From Cercophora sp. LCS_1 (lineage: Eukaryota > Ascomycota > Sordariomycetes > Sordariales > Lasiosphaeriaceae), in assembly GCA_036250225.1 (NCBI GenBank), contig JAPZLL010000008.1:248001-312000 (forward strand): 64,000 nt of DNA, in the 5' to 3' direction. Below, piece after piece: positions 1-12,690 of the stretch. The translations under genes were made by a program, and so were the position numbers. The notes beneath the pieces were generated by a model. That model saw only the letters and a program-made list of their open reading frames with translations. It searched no databases and was not told where the DNA came from. Position 1 is the stretch's first letter, and each line of letters begins with the position of its first letter.

Positions 1-810
1 TCATCGTCAAGACTTTGAGGACCATTTTGAGGCCAGTTAAATACCAATTGAGCCTTCAAGGGATTTCTCCGCAAAGAAAACACAAATGAAGTGATAGAAA
101 TCCATTTACAATGCAGTCTTCTGTCAACAACTTTTCCCACCTTTACTCAACGGTTCGGCCAAGGGCGGCTTGAATTCCCCACAGAAGTCGGCGCAGCTGA
201 GCAACCAGCTGAGACACTTGCACATATTTTGCCCAGTGTAACTCCCATCTACGGGCATATACGTTGGACTCTATACATCTAAATATCTAGACGACTCTGA
301 ATCTACTTGAATTGGTTGTTTGCGCTGCACTGTACCATAACATCATGCTCAATGTGAGATACTTCGATGACCTTATTTTGTTTGGTAGCAAACAGGCTTC
401 GTCCACTATGTGACAGCGGAAAACGCCGGAATCCCTGCTAGCCCAGCATGGGGAGCCCCACTGTTGACCCTCCACTACGTCAACATCCACCGAAGCGAAG
501 CGAAGGTTGCAAGGGAGCTCTTGCTCTGCGACAGAACCCATGACCAGCATCGTGAGCCTCGGACCAATCCAGCCAATAGTGTTATAAAGGGAGACTGCTT
601 TCCTGTCTTTTGCACGTGCCGCTGAGTTCTACGCAACAACTCGCGCTTTTTGCTGATGACAGCTGTCCGACATGACCAAAAGACACGAAACGAGTGACGA
701 GGAAGCTTTTGGATTTCTCTCGTTCGACAACTCACCAACCGATCCCTAGCCGGCTCGTAACCTAAACTTTCTCGCGAACCCGTGGAACACCCGTGTCTTC
801 TTGATTGGTC
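1..810. other. Upstream region of NTE1, no gene recognised
   Basis: No open frame here looks like a protein and no RNA gene was recognised. The right part is presumably promoter and 5' leader of the lipase gene starting at 811; the left part, richer in A/T, may belong to the flank of a gene outside the window. Confidence 0.5.
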
Positions 811-3800
811 ATGGAGCCGTCCAACACCACCATCATCGCTACGGCGATTTCCAAGACGGCCGCGGCCATGGCAGACGGTCCTGCAGGCGCACTCGAGTCG
901 GCTGTCATAAGGGCCAGTGATGTTGCCCAAGCCCACAGCTCTTCCTCGTGGCTCGGTTTCTTTGCGAGAATTGTGCTATGGATCCTGCAGGCAGTCTCCT
1001 ACCTTTTATATTTGGCCCTGAAGTTGGCAACCTTTTCTGTCCCCTCTTTATTGTTCACACTCTTTTCTACCAGTCTCACAGTCACAATGAATGCAACAAC
1101 CCTGTAGGTTCTCCTTGGCATGTTACTGAGTTATCATATCTGACCATGTCCAGGATGCTCATTGTGGCAGCTCTGATATCAGGTGTCAGTTGGGTAGTAA
1201 GATATCGCTACCTCAACATGTACTCGCGTCTTCCACCCGAGCCGCAGAGAAAAGAGCCTGATATTGACCTGTTCCCTGACACCCATGATGAGGGAATCAA
1301 GTCAGGGCTTGCGAATTACTTTGACGAATTCCTCAGCGCCATCAAGATCTTTGGGTATCTGGAACGGCCCGTCTTCCATGAACTGACCCGCAGCATGCAG
1401 ACGAGAAAGCTGATAGCCGGAGAGACGCTGAATCTTGAAGAGGAGAAGGGGTTCTGTCTTGTGGTTGATGGGCTGGTTGAGATCTTTGTCAAGTCTTCCA
1501 GGGACAAGCGCTGGCTCGCAAGCACTCCCAATGTCGGCCCTCATGAGTTTTCTTCGAGCGAGGAGGAACGTTTCATCCCTGGGCACCAGAGATACCAACG
1601 ACTAACAGAAGTTCGGAATGGCGCTCCGATGTCATCACTGTTTTCCATCATGTCGCTCTTTACTGAAGACATTCCGATGAAGCTCCCCGAGGACGACAAT
1701 TCAGAGCCAGGAACCGCTGCTGCCAGTACAGTACTCCCGAACTATCCGATGAGCGCAACCTTTCCGAAGGCCCATGATACGCCGGTATCGTTCCCAGGAA
1801 CTCCGGACTTGGAAGGTACCAAAGCGAGTTCAGCCACCCTGCCAGATCCCATGATACCACATTCCCCTGAGTCTGCAATTCCGCCCATCTCTCTCGACAC
1901 TTCGGGTCAGGGAAAACCAAGTAAACCAGTTCGACCCGCACCGAAACGAAACGCCACTAGCTCGGCCCATCCCGATATTATTGCGAGGGCAACGGTCGAC
2001 ACGACCATCGCCATCATACCCGCTAGTGCCTTTCGACGCCTGATCCGGATCTACCCCAAAGCAACAGCTCACATTGTTCACGTGATTCTGTCAAGGTTCC
2101 AGCGTGTTACCTTGGCCACTGCGTATAATTATCTTGGCCTAACTGGTGAGGTATTGCAAATAGAGCGGAATATGCTTAAGTACACGATGCGTCAACTCCC
2201 CAACCATCTACGGGGAGACGCATGGGACAGGCTAAAAGAAAAATTCAAGCGGGAACGGGAGAGAATAGGAGAAGAGGATGTCGGGAAAGGCATCGCACTC
2301 CACAACGCTCATACCGGGCGCCGCCGCCGATCAGCAACGACGCTTCGCAAAGAGGCCGCATTGCAAGCACTCTCGAAACAGCGTCAACGATCCCATGTAG
2401 GTTCTCCGGGCGGGCCTTACGATCGCTCAACATTCGACTCGGTGAACCCAGGAGACTTGCTTGGCGGATTGCAGTCCTCAAGAAATGGGGGTGGAAGGCC
2501 AGTGAGCGTTAATCTCGTCAACGGGATCGCTCCTCAAATGGAGTTGAGAGCAGGGGCCATTTCACCTCTGGCAGGACGTGCTTTCAACCCTTTTGCCACT
2601 CAAAGAATGGCCCACGCGTCCTTCGACAAGCGGGAGACACTGGACGAGGACAACATGTTTCGAGAATCCATTCTCGAATGCATGTTTAAATCCATCGGTT
2701 TGACAAGTAGCGGGATGGGTCGTGAGCCAGATTCCGTTCAGGGATCCCCACGACTTATATCCTTTGACCAAAGACGTCAAAAAGCTGTGTTTACAAACAA
2801 CGCGTTTGGTTTTATGGATGCCTTTGAGGGCTCCGTCGACGGTGATACGGAGTCGATGACTTCGTCAAACTTTACGACCTCGCAGCCTATGAACGTTCAT
2901 CTGATGGCTCAGGATATGCGGCACGAACTTGAGATCGTCTTCTTCCCTAAAGGTTCCGTTTTGGTCGAGCAAGGGGAGAGAAATCCCGGGCTCTACTACG
3001 TCATCGACGGCTTTCTCGACGTCTGTGTTCAGGTGGACGAGTCATCGTGCGATATTCTTCATGCGCCAGACAAGACTTCTTTTGGAGCAATGGAAGATGC
3101 CGGTGGCTCGGTTGGTGGTGGCAGCACCGCGGGTGGCAGCGTTGCCGGTGAAAACAGAAAGAAAAACAAGGGCCGACGAAGTGTTGCTCTGATCAAGCCA
3201 GGTGGTCTGGCAGGTTATGTTGGAACCATTTCCTCATATCGATCATTTATCGACGTCGTGGCCAAAACCGATGTCTACGTCGGCTTTCTTCCACTCGCCT
3301 CGATCGAGAGAATCGTGGACAGATACCCTATTGTTTTACTGACCATGGCAAAGAGGCTCGCAAATTTGCTCCCTCGGCTGATCCTGCACATCGACTTTGC
3401 ACTGGAATGGTTACAAGTCAACGCCGGCCAGGTGATTTACCACGAAAAAGACGAAAGCGAGGCTATTTACATTGTCCTCAATGGTCGGTTGCGTCTTGTG
3501 CAGGACAGAAAAGACGGGGGCGTGAACGTCAGAGCTGAGTTTGGCCAAGGAGAGAGTATCGGGGAACTCGAGGTGTTGACAGAGTCTTCTCGACCCGGGA
3601 CGCTCCATGCAATTCGAGATACTGAGCTGGTTAAGTTCCCGCGGACTCTTTTCAACAGCTTGGCACAGGAGCACCCCAACATTACCATCAAGATCTCCAA
3701 GATCATTGCATCTCGAATGAGGTCACTGGTTGACGACCCGGCCGTGATGGGACTTAAGGACACGCCCGCACGGAGCGCCATGAACCGCAGCTCCTCGACC

Positions 3801-5456
3801 CTCAACCTGAGAACAGTCGCCATTTTACCAGTCACCGCAGGAGTTCCCGTTGTTGATTTTAGCAGCCGGCTCATGAATGCGCTCGCACAGGTTGGCACGC
3901 CAAACGGCGCAACCTCGTTGAATCAAGCAGCCATTCTAAATCATCTTGGGAAGCACGCATTCAACAAGATGGGAAAGCTCAAGCTGTCGCAGTATCTTGC
4001 TGACTTGGAAGAAAAGTACGGGCTTGTTATTTACGTGGCCGGTAAGTTTTGGGGGAATGGCTGGTATTTCATGGGCTAACAAATTGCAGACACTAATGTC
4101 AACGCTCCGTGGACGCAAACCTGTATCGCGCAAGCAGACTGCGTCCTGCTTGTTGGTTTGGCTGACGGGTCTCCTGAGATCGGAGAATATGAACGATTTA
4201 TGCTGGGAATGAAATCAACAGCCCGCAAGATTCTCGTCCTCCTCCACCAAGAACGATACTCCCGCCCCGGTTTGACAAGAAGATGGCTCAAGAACCGAAT
4301 GTGGATCAATGGTGGTCACTTTCATGTTCAAATGCCGTACAACCTCAACACGATGCCGATGCAACAGTCGGCGACAAAACGTTCTGGGCCGAGTCTGAAG
4401 GAACGAGTACAAATCCTGCAGGCTGAGATACAAAAGTTCACATCAAGGAAAGTGCGGCACAGCCCATTTTACTCGCCAGATGCGCCGTATAAAGGAGATT
4501 TTCACAGGTTAGCGCGCCGTCTATGCGGCAAATCAGTTGGCCTCGTCCTTGGAGGCGGTGGCGCCAGAGGCATTGCGCAAATCGGGATCATCAGGGCCAT
4601 GGAAGAAGCCGGGATCCCCATTGATGTAGTAGGAGGAACATCGATTGGCGCTTTTATCGGTGGTCTCTACGCCCGCCACGCAGATGTGGTGCCCATCTTT
4701 GGCCTCGCAAAGAAGTTTGCGGGACGAATGTCGAGCATGTGGCGATTCGCCCTTGATCTGACATATCCCTCGGCATCGTATACCACGGGACACGAGTTCA
4801 ACCGTGGTATCTTCAAGACATTTGGAAACGCCCAGATCGAAGACTTTTGGCTCGAGTACTATTGCAACACCACAAACATCAGCAAGAGTCGCGCCGAGTT
4901 CCACACGAGCGGTTACGCCTGGCGCTACGTGAGGGCATCCATGTCCCTGGCCGGTCTCCTCCCGCCCTTGTGTGACGAGGGAAGCATGTTGCTAGACGGT
5001 GGCTACATTGACAACCTGACTGTGTCACACATGAAGTCACTCGGCTCCGATGTCATATTTGCGGTAGACGTCGGGTCGCTCGATGATGACACGCCACAGG
5101 CGTTTGGCGACACGCTGTCTGGTCTCTGGGCGTTCTTGAACCGATGGAACCCCTTCTCGTCGGTTCCCAATCCGCCGACGTTGGCAGAGATCCAGGCCAG
5201 ACTGGCGTATGTGTCGAGCGTGGACGCGCTGGAGAGGGCAAAGACGATGGCGGGATGCTTTTACATGCGACCGCCGATTGATGAGTATGGGACTTTGGAT
5301 TTTGGCAAGTTTGATGAGATTTACCGGGTCGGGTATACCTATGGACAGGAGTTTCTGGGCAAGTTGAGGGAGCAGGGCGTGTTGCCGCTGATTGAGGAGA
5401 CGGAGGCGAAGAAGGCGTTGAGGAGGACCATGGCGCCGAGGAGAGCTAGTATATGA
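811..5456 (+). CDS. NTE1: Lysophospholipase NTE1 (neuropathy target esterase family)
   Basis: ER-membrane phospholipase B of the NTE/patatin family, which deacylates phosphatidylcholine and lysophosphatidylcholine to glycerophosphocholine. Three exons: 811-1103, 1154-4041, 4090-5456, giving 1515 residues, about the length of fungal orthologues. The first intron begins GTAGGT and ends TCCAG; the second begins GTAAGT and ends TTGCAG. Visible: two hydrophobic segments (about residues 47-75 and 95-115) anchoring the N-terminus, the conserved motif RYRYLNMYSRLPPEPQRKEP just after them, cyclic-nucleotide-binding-like regulatory domains (for example around GLYYVIDGFLDV and AIYIVLNGRLRLVQ), and a C-terminal patatin domain with oxyanion loop GGGGARG, nucleophile motif GTSIG (Ser about 1245) and DGG (Asp about 1363). 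All catalytic elements are intact. The chosen ATG gives the N-terminus expected for the family; an upstream in-frame TTG at 805 was ignored. Confidence 0.96.
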
Positions 5457-5897
5457 GTGTTTTGCGCTGGTTGTACTAGTTGTGTGATGTAGGATGTCAG
5501 GCGTAGATTCGATACCAATTCTAGCAAGTCTGTGAGGGTTGGTCTGGGAATCATCGTGAGCGGTCCTCTGCCGAGATGTCATCGTGAGCCATCCTGTAAC
5601 TACCCAGCACCAGACGGCTTCCTTGCTTCTATATTCACGATCCCAGATTCAATCACAAGACCTCCACAGATCTCCCATCAAAAAAGAAACACCCACACAA
5701 TGAAAAATCTTGTCTTTTGGTATCAATATTATTTCATTATCAGTGTAACCCATTCATCTCCCGGAGTCCGGCCCCATTTTTCCACAACCCCCTACCCTAT
5801 CCCCAACCACACACCATAACGCGAAGCATAATAAGAAATACCCAACCCCCCAGAAAAAAAAACATCATTCATAAATCGTCCAAAGAGATCTCCATGA
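5457..5897. other. Convergent 3' intergenic region
   Basis: Space between the stop codons of NTE1 (+) and the homeodomain gene (-). It is A/T-richer than its flanks and should contain both 3' UTRs and polyadenylation signals. No gene seen. Confidence 0.6.
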
Positions 5898-8800
5898 TTA
5901 ACCCAAATTCGTAGTAGCAGCCGGCACAGCAGCAGCAGCCACATCTCCCAAACCCGTAAAATCAAAATCGATCTCCTGCAAAATATCATTCAACTCCCCC
6001 TCCGTCAGCATCATGTCCATATCCATTTCCAAGCCCTGGTCCACAGAAGATGCCAAATCCAGCCCCTGATCCGGAGTCACAGGGTGTCCAGTCACAGAGG
6101 TTGTGAATCCCGCTTGGTTATCCACAGGAGAAAGATTCATTCTCCCCGACGTCGTCAAAAAGCCAAAACCGCTCTCTTCCGGCTCTTCCAGTATAACACC
6201 CAACCGTCGCTTCATCATCCCCTTGAACTTATCAAGCAACACCTCATCATCAGCCGGCGTGCTGGGCGTCTTGAGAATGTCCCTAGCACGAGTTTTGATG
6301 GATTCATCATCGGGGAATTGGCCGTTCTTGACCTGCACCTCGGCCGTGACGTACGCTGCGAGGCCGTTTTCGAGCTCGCGCGAGCAAAAGACGGTTGCGG
6401 GCGGCTGGTGGCGTGTACCGAAAGCTCGAAGGTATTTGGTTGCTGTGCTGCCTTCGGCGGGGATGGGTTTGCCGCCTTCACGCACTGTGATGGCGAGCAT
6501 CGAATCATCTGTGCTGAGCGGTGCGAGGGGTGCTTTGGGGTTGGGGAAGGCGTAGGGCGGGGCGAAGCCTGAGCCGCCTTGGGCGATGGACCATTGGAGG
6601 CCTTGGGGGAGGCCGGGGAGGGAGGGGTCTGTGAGGATGCCGACTTCGCGTTTGAAGCGGCGGAGCCATTCGGCGTTATCGGCGGCTGTTTGGTTCCAGG
6701 GGTCGTCGCTGGTGGGTGTTAGTGAAGGCTTTGATGGTGGGGTAGAGAAAGAGCTTACTCGTCGTAGAGAATCCATCGGGCCTGGTGCTGGAGTTCTTTG
6801 TCGGTGGGCACGTGGCAGTTGGGATTGTTCGGGGACATAGTTGACTGGACGAAACGGCCGAGCTCGCGAGCGAGGCGGCGGTAGCAGTTTGCGTCGTTGA
6901 AGAAGTAGGGACCAATCTTGGTGGACGTGCCGCCGGGGCTTGCGCTGCTGCTGCTCGTGCTGGAACTGTTGGATCTTCCAACCACCTGGGGACACCCAGT
7001 GGGATTCGTGGTGCAGATCATGTTCTCGTAGCGAGTTGCGGATGTAATGGTCAGCGGTTGTTTGCTGGCCAACGCCGCTGCGCTGGACTCTTCAGATGCA
7101 TGGCGCTTCTTAAATGCGCTCAGCCATGCTGCGTTGTCGGCAGCAGTCTGATTCCACGCGTCGTCAAACTCGTAGATGATGATGCGCGCTTGTCGTTGCA
7201 GGTCGGCATCGCTGGGCTCAACGCCTAGCGAGCGCTGGCTTCGAACATACTCGGCGAGCTCTGACTCGAGTCTCGAGTAGTTGTGGATGGTGGAGTCGAT
7301 TGTGGTCGGGTCCTTGGAGCGGTTCGCCTCATCGGGGATGTCCTCGGACCGCGGAAGGACAGCGCGCTGGCGGAAACCCGCAAGCCACTTGGTGCTTCCA
7401 TAGATTAGGCGGAGCAAGAAGTTGGCCACATCGTCGGAGGGATGGCTCGACAGTCCCTCCATGCGGCCAATGATGTTACAAGCCTCGACTTGCAGCTCGT
7501 GGTCCATCGCGGTTAATCCGAGTAAATGACGGGCCTTGACATACTCATGAAGTTCCGGTTCCATCGAATCGTCCTCGAAAATGTTGTCCTTCCCGTTGAT
7601 CTGAAGCCGGGCCTGGCGGCTGTCGTTGGAGTTGCGGATAGGCGCCAGACGGGCCCTCATTGCATGCTCCTCTGACGACAGGATCAAGTCGCGCAACCAC
7701 GAAGGCTTCGATGATATCCCTTGTGTTGACAGGACTTCGGCCCCAAAGATAATTCGGCATGCTTCGACTTGGAGCTCATCATCGGTTGGCATGGCGCCCT
7801 TCAACTCCCTTTCGTTGGTGATGAAGTACAGCAATTCGCTCTTGAGAAGCTCGTATGCGTTACGGGCCGTCTCTGGCGAGCCCTGCGTTGCCGCATAGGG
7901 ATAGGGCGTGTTTCTTTCATCGTGAATGAGATCTACCGAATTTTAGTCAGTCATAATTCGTTGTTTTTCGGAGAGGGGGCCACCTACACGGCGGGATCGA
8001 GTTCTCGACCATGTCGAGCACAGGAAGATCGAAACCCCAGTCACCCTTCCAGTCAGCCATGGTATTACCAGTCTTGAAGTGCTCTGCGAGGTGATCAACA
8101 CGGATTGTCCATGTATCCATAACGATACCACAGAAACCGCATCGTGACCGGATTTCGGGCGTTGCCACCTTCCACTGCTCCATCGACCAGCTCAAGAACT
8201 TGACGCCATGCACCAACTTCAAGTGCTGGCGGAGGTGATCCTTTCGATAAAAGGTACGCTCACCCAGTGTCCTCTCCTGGCAAGCAGAGTGGTTATGGGC
8301 CTCGATGTGTTGCTCACTGGGATTGGCCACTCCACAGAAGACGCAAGACACCTGGCCATTCTCAGGGTTGAAGGCACGCGGTCCTTCAGGGGTACACACC
8401 CACCGCTCAAGAGACAGATGCAGCGATTTCTCGTGTCTCTGCCAGTCGTGCTTCGTTCTGAACGTCTCCGTACAGAAAGTGCACTGGAACGACTTGAGCG
8501 GTGCAGTGAGGGGGGTCTTGGCTTCAGGCTTCCGGGCTGCAACCTTTCTCCTCCTGCGTCTTCGGCCCCTGTCCATCGAGTTAAAAGATCCTAGCGAGCC
8601 CCGGGAGGCATGAGAATAGGCTGAGGCGAAAGAGCCACTGCCGGAAAAGGAAGTGTCAAGACTGCTGGCTGATGACAGTGCACACTGCGATCTACCGGAA
8701 CCATCGTCTGTAAAGTTCAGACTATACGGACTGTTGAGTCCTGACGAGACATTCGAAGCGGTCGAGACGGCGCGGGCAATAGCTGTCACGGAAGCCGGTT

Positions 8801-9728
8801 CGTTCTCGGGAGGGGAGTTCTGCCAACGCTGCAGTGGATTCATGTGTTCAAAAGATGCGGGAGTGCCGCGTCTCTGGGGAATGTCAATGGCATTCGCCCA
8901 GGTCCTGACACCAGGCGATGTCGACCGAGGGGCAACAATCTTCTTTCTGCGCCGGGCGTTGGCCAACCAGTTGGTGATCTGGGTCTTGTCGAGCCCCGTT
9001 TGCTTCTGTAGCATCCTTTTCTCCTCTTCATTGGGGTAGGGGTGCTTGCTGTGGGTGGAGAGCCAGTTCTTCAGGATTTTGACAGACTCTCGAGAGAAGC
9101 GGGCGCCAACCTTGCGGCCCGCGTTCAGGGCGTTGTCGTTGTCGCCAGGGCCCGCTATCGATGTCAAGCTAGCGGGCTCCGAAGTCGAGACAACAGGCAC
9201 CATCTCGTGGAGGACATCTTCCTGGGTAATGGCGTCGGGGTGATCGCCCATGACGGGCCAGGGGTTGTGAGGGAAGGCCGAGTCGGTTGGGTACGGCGTG
9301 GGATCCGACAGGCCGAAACTGCACGCACAGCGAAGAGCAACACAGCTGGTACAGTATCCCTTGTATTTACCCTCTCGGATGCGCTTGCAGTAGTAGCTGC
9401 CCGTCTGGCAGTGGGCACACGGCACATCCGGAATATCGAACGAGTCTTCAAAGGCCTTGGGGGAGCCCTCTAGAGACAGATCCATGTCGAGTGCATCGAT
9501 GGTGGGGTCCAGCGTGCCAAAGTTGCTGTTCTCAAAGTGCTGGAGGGCCCAGAACGAGAAGTCGTCCCCGTCAACATTAGCCAATGCCAAGTCGATGTCG
9601 GTGAGCGAGTCCATGCCCGATGTGAAGGGCGTAACGTCTAGGTCCGCGGGCATAGCCGTGGCGGACCCGGCCTGGTCCCAGTTGACAAACTGATCCATGG
9701 CTTCGGCTTCCTCAGGGATCACCGGCAT
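5898..9728 (-). CDS. TALE-type homeodomain / C2H2 zinc-finger regulator with repeated C-terminal module
   Basis: Predicted nuclear DNA-binding protein of 1241 residues. Exons on the minus strand: 9728-7988, 7932-6759, 6708-5898. An in-frame stop lies eight codons upstream of the ATG. Domains in order: acidic N-terminus; Cys-rich patch at about 104-136 with seven cysteines; homeodomain at about 206-268 with the loop HPYPNEE and recognition helix ITNWLANARRRKK; basic nuclear-localisation stretch at about 388-400; C2H2 finger at about 415-437 (FQCTFC...H..H); further CxxC/H clusters at about 462-550. The second half carries a module seen about four times (cores near 628, 723, 822 and 955), with consensus around ELQxxAcxII and, in the last two copies, WNQTAADNxxWLxxFKxR. 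The homeodomain-plus-C2H2 combination occurs in filamentous fungi, but I cannot name the orthologue. Targets are unknown; a developmental role is inference. Confidence 0.9.
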
Positions 9729-11700
9729 CCGTCGGCGGGATGCTGGACACTAGAGCAAAGGGCGTCGAGAACAACCGGACGCCAATGGCTCTGAAGGGCG
9801 CACACGTCTCGGGTGCCCAGCGCTCGGGGCCGTCGGTGACAGCCGAGGCGAAAGAAGGGGGAGAAAACAGCCTAGAGCTGTTTGACTGAGAACGCTCAGG
9901 GGCCGAACATGTCCACCAACACGAAGACGACGTCTTGTTGGAGGACGACAATGTCGATGACTGCTTACGGGATGCAGTCCGGAAAATTTGAGGCGAGAAT
10001 ACAGAAGACGCAGCAATGATGAATAAGACCTGGTCAGTCGCCAGTTTTATTGAGTGTGACTGCGTACACAGAGAACAAGGTGTTGTTAGTTCCACCGGCT
10101 TCAGCGGTCTTCGCTCCACCGCAAGGAGTCATTCTCCTTTCCTTTCAGGGTCTGGAGTGGAGGGTTGCAAGGGTCGGTGGAAGAACATGTCAAAAAATGT
10201 GGGATGCGCGCCCTTGAATTGACATCTCCGGGCGCAGCGGGCCCAGGCAGAGGCCCAGAAGGCGCGCAGGAACATGCAGGTGGGTGTCGCCAGCGAACCA
10301 CACTCCGTCTTTTACCCCGCCGCCGCGGAGGCTCGACAGCTCCATCAATCAATTCCGCACCACTTCCCCACATCGAACCTGGCTTTCGACGACAGAGCAG
10401 GAAGTTCCGCCGCGTTATCTTTACCGAGTGCGAGAACCCAATGTCATAATAAGTACTCTGGCTGCATGGCCGTGTCCGGGCGGCATAGCTTCCCGATAGC
10501 AGTTTGATCCCTCTTCCGCTGTTGAAGGAACGCCACCGACTTCCAGAACACTACCCGTCGAATCCAAGCCTCGGGGTTGATCAACGGCACGAATCAAGGA
10601 ACCAACCAGCCCATACAACCAAGACCACTCTAGGAGGATTCTGCCATCATCGTCATCACCAATTTTCCAATTATCCCCGTTGTCTCGGCATACCCGAGGC
10701 GACAGACTTCTCGACCACCACATCTGGATCCTTTAGACCAATTCGGGAGACCACTACGATGGGCTCCGCCATTCCGCTCTTCTGCGTCCCTCAACGCCTA
10801 CCCAATCGAACCTCGAACAAAATCACACGATAAATGGCGGGTGGCGCATTGCAGCGAGCGGTTAGTCAGCAGCCTCGGACTGGACATTGCGCCGGCTGAT
10901 GGCGCCTCCGATGTCGACATGCGACACCCCACATGGCGGGTTTGGCCCGGCGAGCGACGGCAATTGGCGGCGAAAGCCGGCAAAATGTCGGTGTCGAACG
11001 TGACCGACTGGCAGCGGCCCTCCGACAACGGCGCATTGCACGCGACACCCCCAATGCCGGAATCCGGGGAATCGATATGGGGAAAAACCATTACCCAAGA
11101 ATCAGGTCACCTTTGTTGGCCAAGCGCCGAAGCGACTCTTGCCGATCGGCCCGACCGTTGCGGGCATCGGGCCGTCTCGTGAACATCCGGCGCCACGCCC
11201 GGCACCGTGCCGAGCCAAGGCCGCGCCCGATGGCCCGAGACGGCCCTGACAGCTTTTCATGAACCCAAGGGCCCGCCAACCAACGATATCACATCTCGGA
11301 AATCGACACGCGAAACTCGGTCTTTTTCACCGTTGCAAGTCGGAGGGCGCCCGCTTACGCATATGGACATACTAAGAGGCGCAGCCATCTCAGGGGAAGG
11401 ATCGACAAGTCTCACCATTCGCACGGTATGCTGCAACATCAGTTTCACAATCACGAAGCTCAGCCCAGCAGGCGCAAAAGCTCGGGAATCGGCCTGAAGA
11501 ATTCCAGGTCAAAACGGCAATTTGATTGTCTGTCATAGATACCACCATCTCCTCAACAAGCCAACCAAAACCCAATACTTGTCAGGTCTCAAAACGGCCC
11601 TTGACCCACTGGGAAAGAGTATCCAAACGCCTCGCTCCCTATCCAAGATTGCAGAAGATAAGCGCCCAACCAGACGGGTGGCCCAACCGCTTTGCCTTAC
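9729..11700. other. Long upstream region of the homeodomain gene, no gene recognised
   Basis: About 2 kb between the start of the homeodomain gene and the 3' end of the next minus-strand gene. The many short overlapping frames on both strands look like chance frames in GC-balanced DNA. I read it as promoter and 5' leader of the homeodomain gene, including a short upstream frame near 9900. Confidence 0.5.
9896..9910 (-). promoter_or_regulatory. Possible four-codon upstream ORF in the leader of the homeodomain gene
   Basis: On the minus strand ATG TTC GGC CCC is followed by TGA, ending about 165 bases before the main ATG. If the leader extends this far, it could dampen translation of the main frame. 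The transcription start is not visible, so this is tentative. Confidence 0.25.
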
Positions 11701-12690
11701 TTATGCTCCCTGCCTCCAGACGGCCGCATGGCAAGGCGTCCCAATATTGGCCTCGGTCAAGGTCGACTCATCCTGCACGCCCGGCTTGAGATAGCAATTC
11801 CCCGGTGCGCCTCCCGCATTTGCCGTGACCTTGTTCGTCCACGCCGGAATAAAACTAACAGCACCGCACGTCACATTATCGCCGCGCGCATCGAATGAAG
11901 GAGGGACGTATTTCGTATACGCCGCACACGCATCCATGCACGTCTGAAAATTGGACACGAACAGCGCAAGCAGCGGATCGTGTTTGGCGTCCATCCCGCA
12001 GTATCTCGTAAACTTGAGACCCCCGAGAACTAACCCTATTAGCACCCTCCCAACCCATAATTATGAGCGAGTTGTATGAACATACGTGAAAAAGCCGTGT
12101 AATTCGTCCCCGTCACAGCCGTAGGATTCGCGTCACACCCATCATCTATCGCCGCAGCTGCTGTAGGTGTGCCACCCGGTGCTGCGGCCGTCGCTGTAGC
12201 CAATATGGAATTCAGCGTCGCGATTTTCCCGTTCGCGTCGCTGACGGCTTTGGTTTGGATTCCTGTGCCTGCCGCTAGACCAATCACTGCTGCTGAGAGC
12301 AGGGCTATGATCACCGATAGGATGAAGACGAGGAGACTACACCCGCAGATTGTTTTGCCTTTTTGTTGCGCTGGTGGTTGTGGTGATGCATTGTAGGCTG
12401 CGGCGGAATAGGGCGAGGGGACGGGGTATGGCGATGATTGCGCGGGCGATAGTTTGGGGTCGTGGAACTGTTTTTGTTGGTGGTATACTTCGGGGTAGTT
12501 GGCGGGTGCTGGCTCGAGGCCTGCGTGCTGGGCTGTTTCGAGACCGGGCTCGTACTGTATTGTATGGTTGTCAGTTGGTCGGGTGTTGCTTCCCCGATTT
12601 GTGGTCTAGGCGGAGCGGGACGGGGCGGGAGTTTGGGGAGTTCCCTACCGAAGCGGCCATTGTGTAGCCGTATGGATATTGGGTTGTCAT
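11701..12690 (-). CDS. Single-pass (type II) membrane protein with PAN/apple-like cysteine-rich ectodomain
   Basis: Unnamed fungal protein of 279 residues. Exons on the minus strand: 12690-12649, 12554-12086, 12029-11701; introns begin GTAGGG and GTATGT, with acceptors ATACAG and GGTTAG that keep the frame. The N-terminal 80 residues are rich in Tyr, Pro, Gln and Ala (start MTTQYPYGYTMAAS) and presumably cytosolic. One transmembrane segment follows at about 83-110 (core SLLVFILSVIIALLSAAVIG), preceded by a Cys-containing juxtamembrane stretch KTICGC. The outside part has spaced cysteines in a pattern like PAN/apple-like domains of fungal surface proteins (RYC, CMDACAAY, VTCGAVSF, NCYLK, PCHA). 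A cell-surface or wall-sensing role is inference; no enzyme motif is seen. Confidence 0.82.

Noticed and set aside
948..1153. Open frame running upstream of NTE1 exon 2
   Set aside because: It is read through the first intron in a frame that lacks the family's N-terminal membrane segment; the splice at 1103/1154 gives the expected protein.
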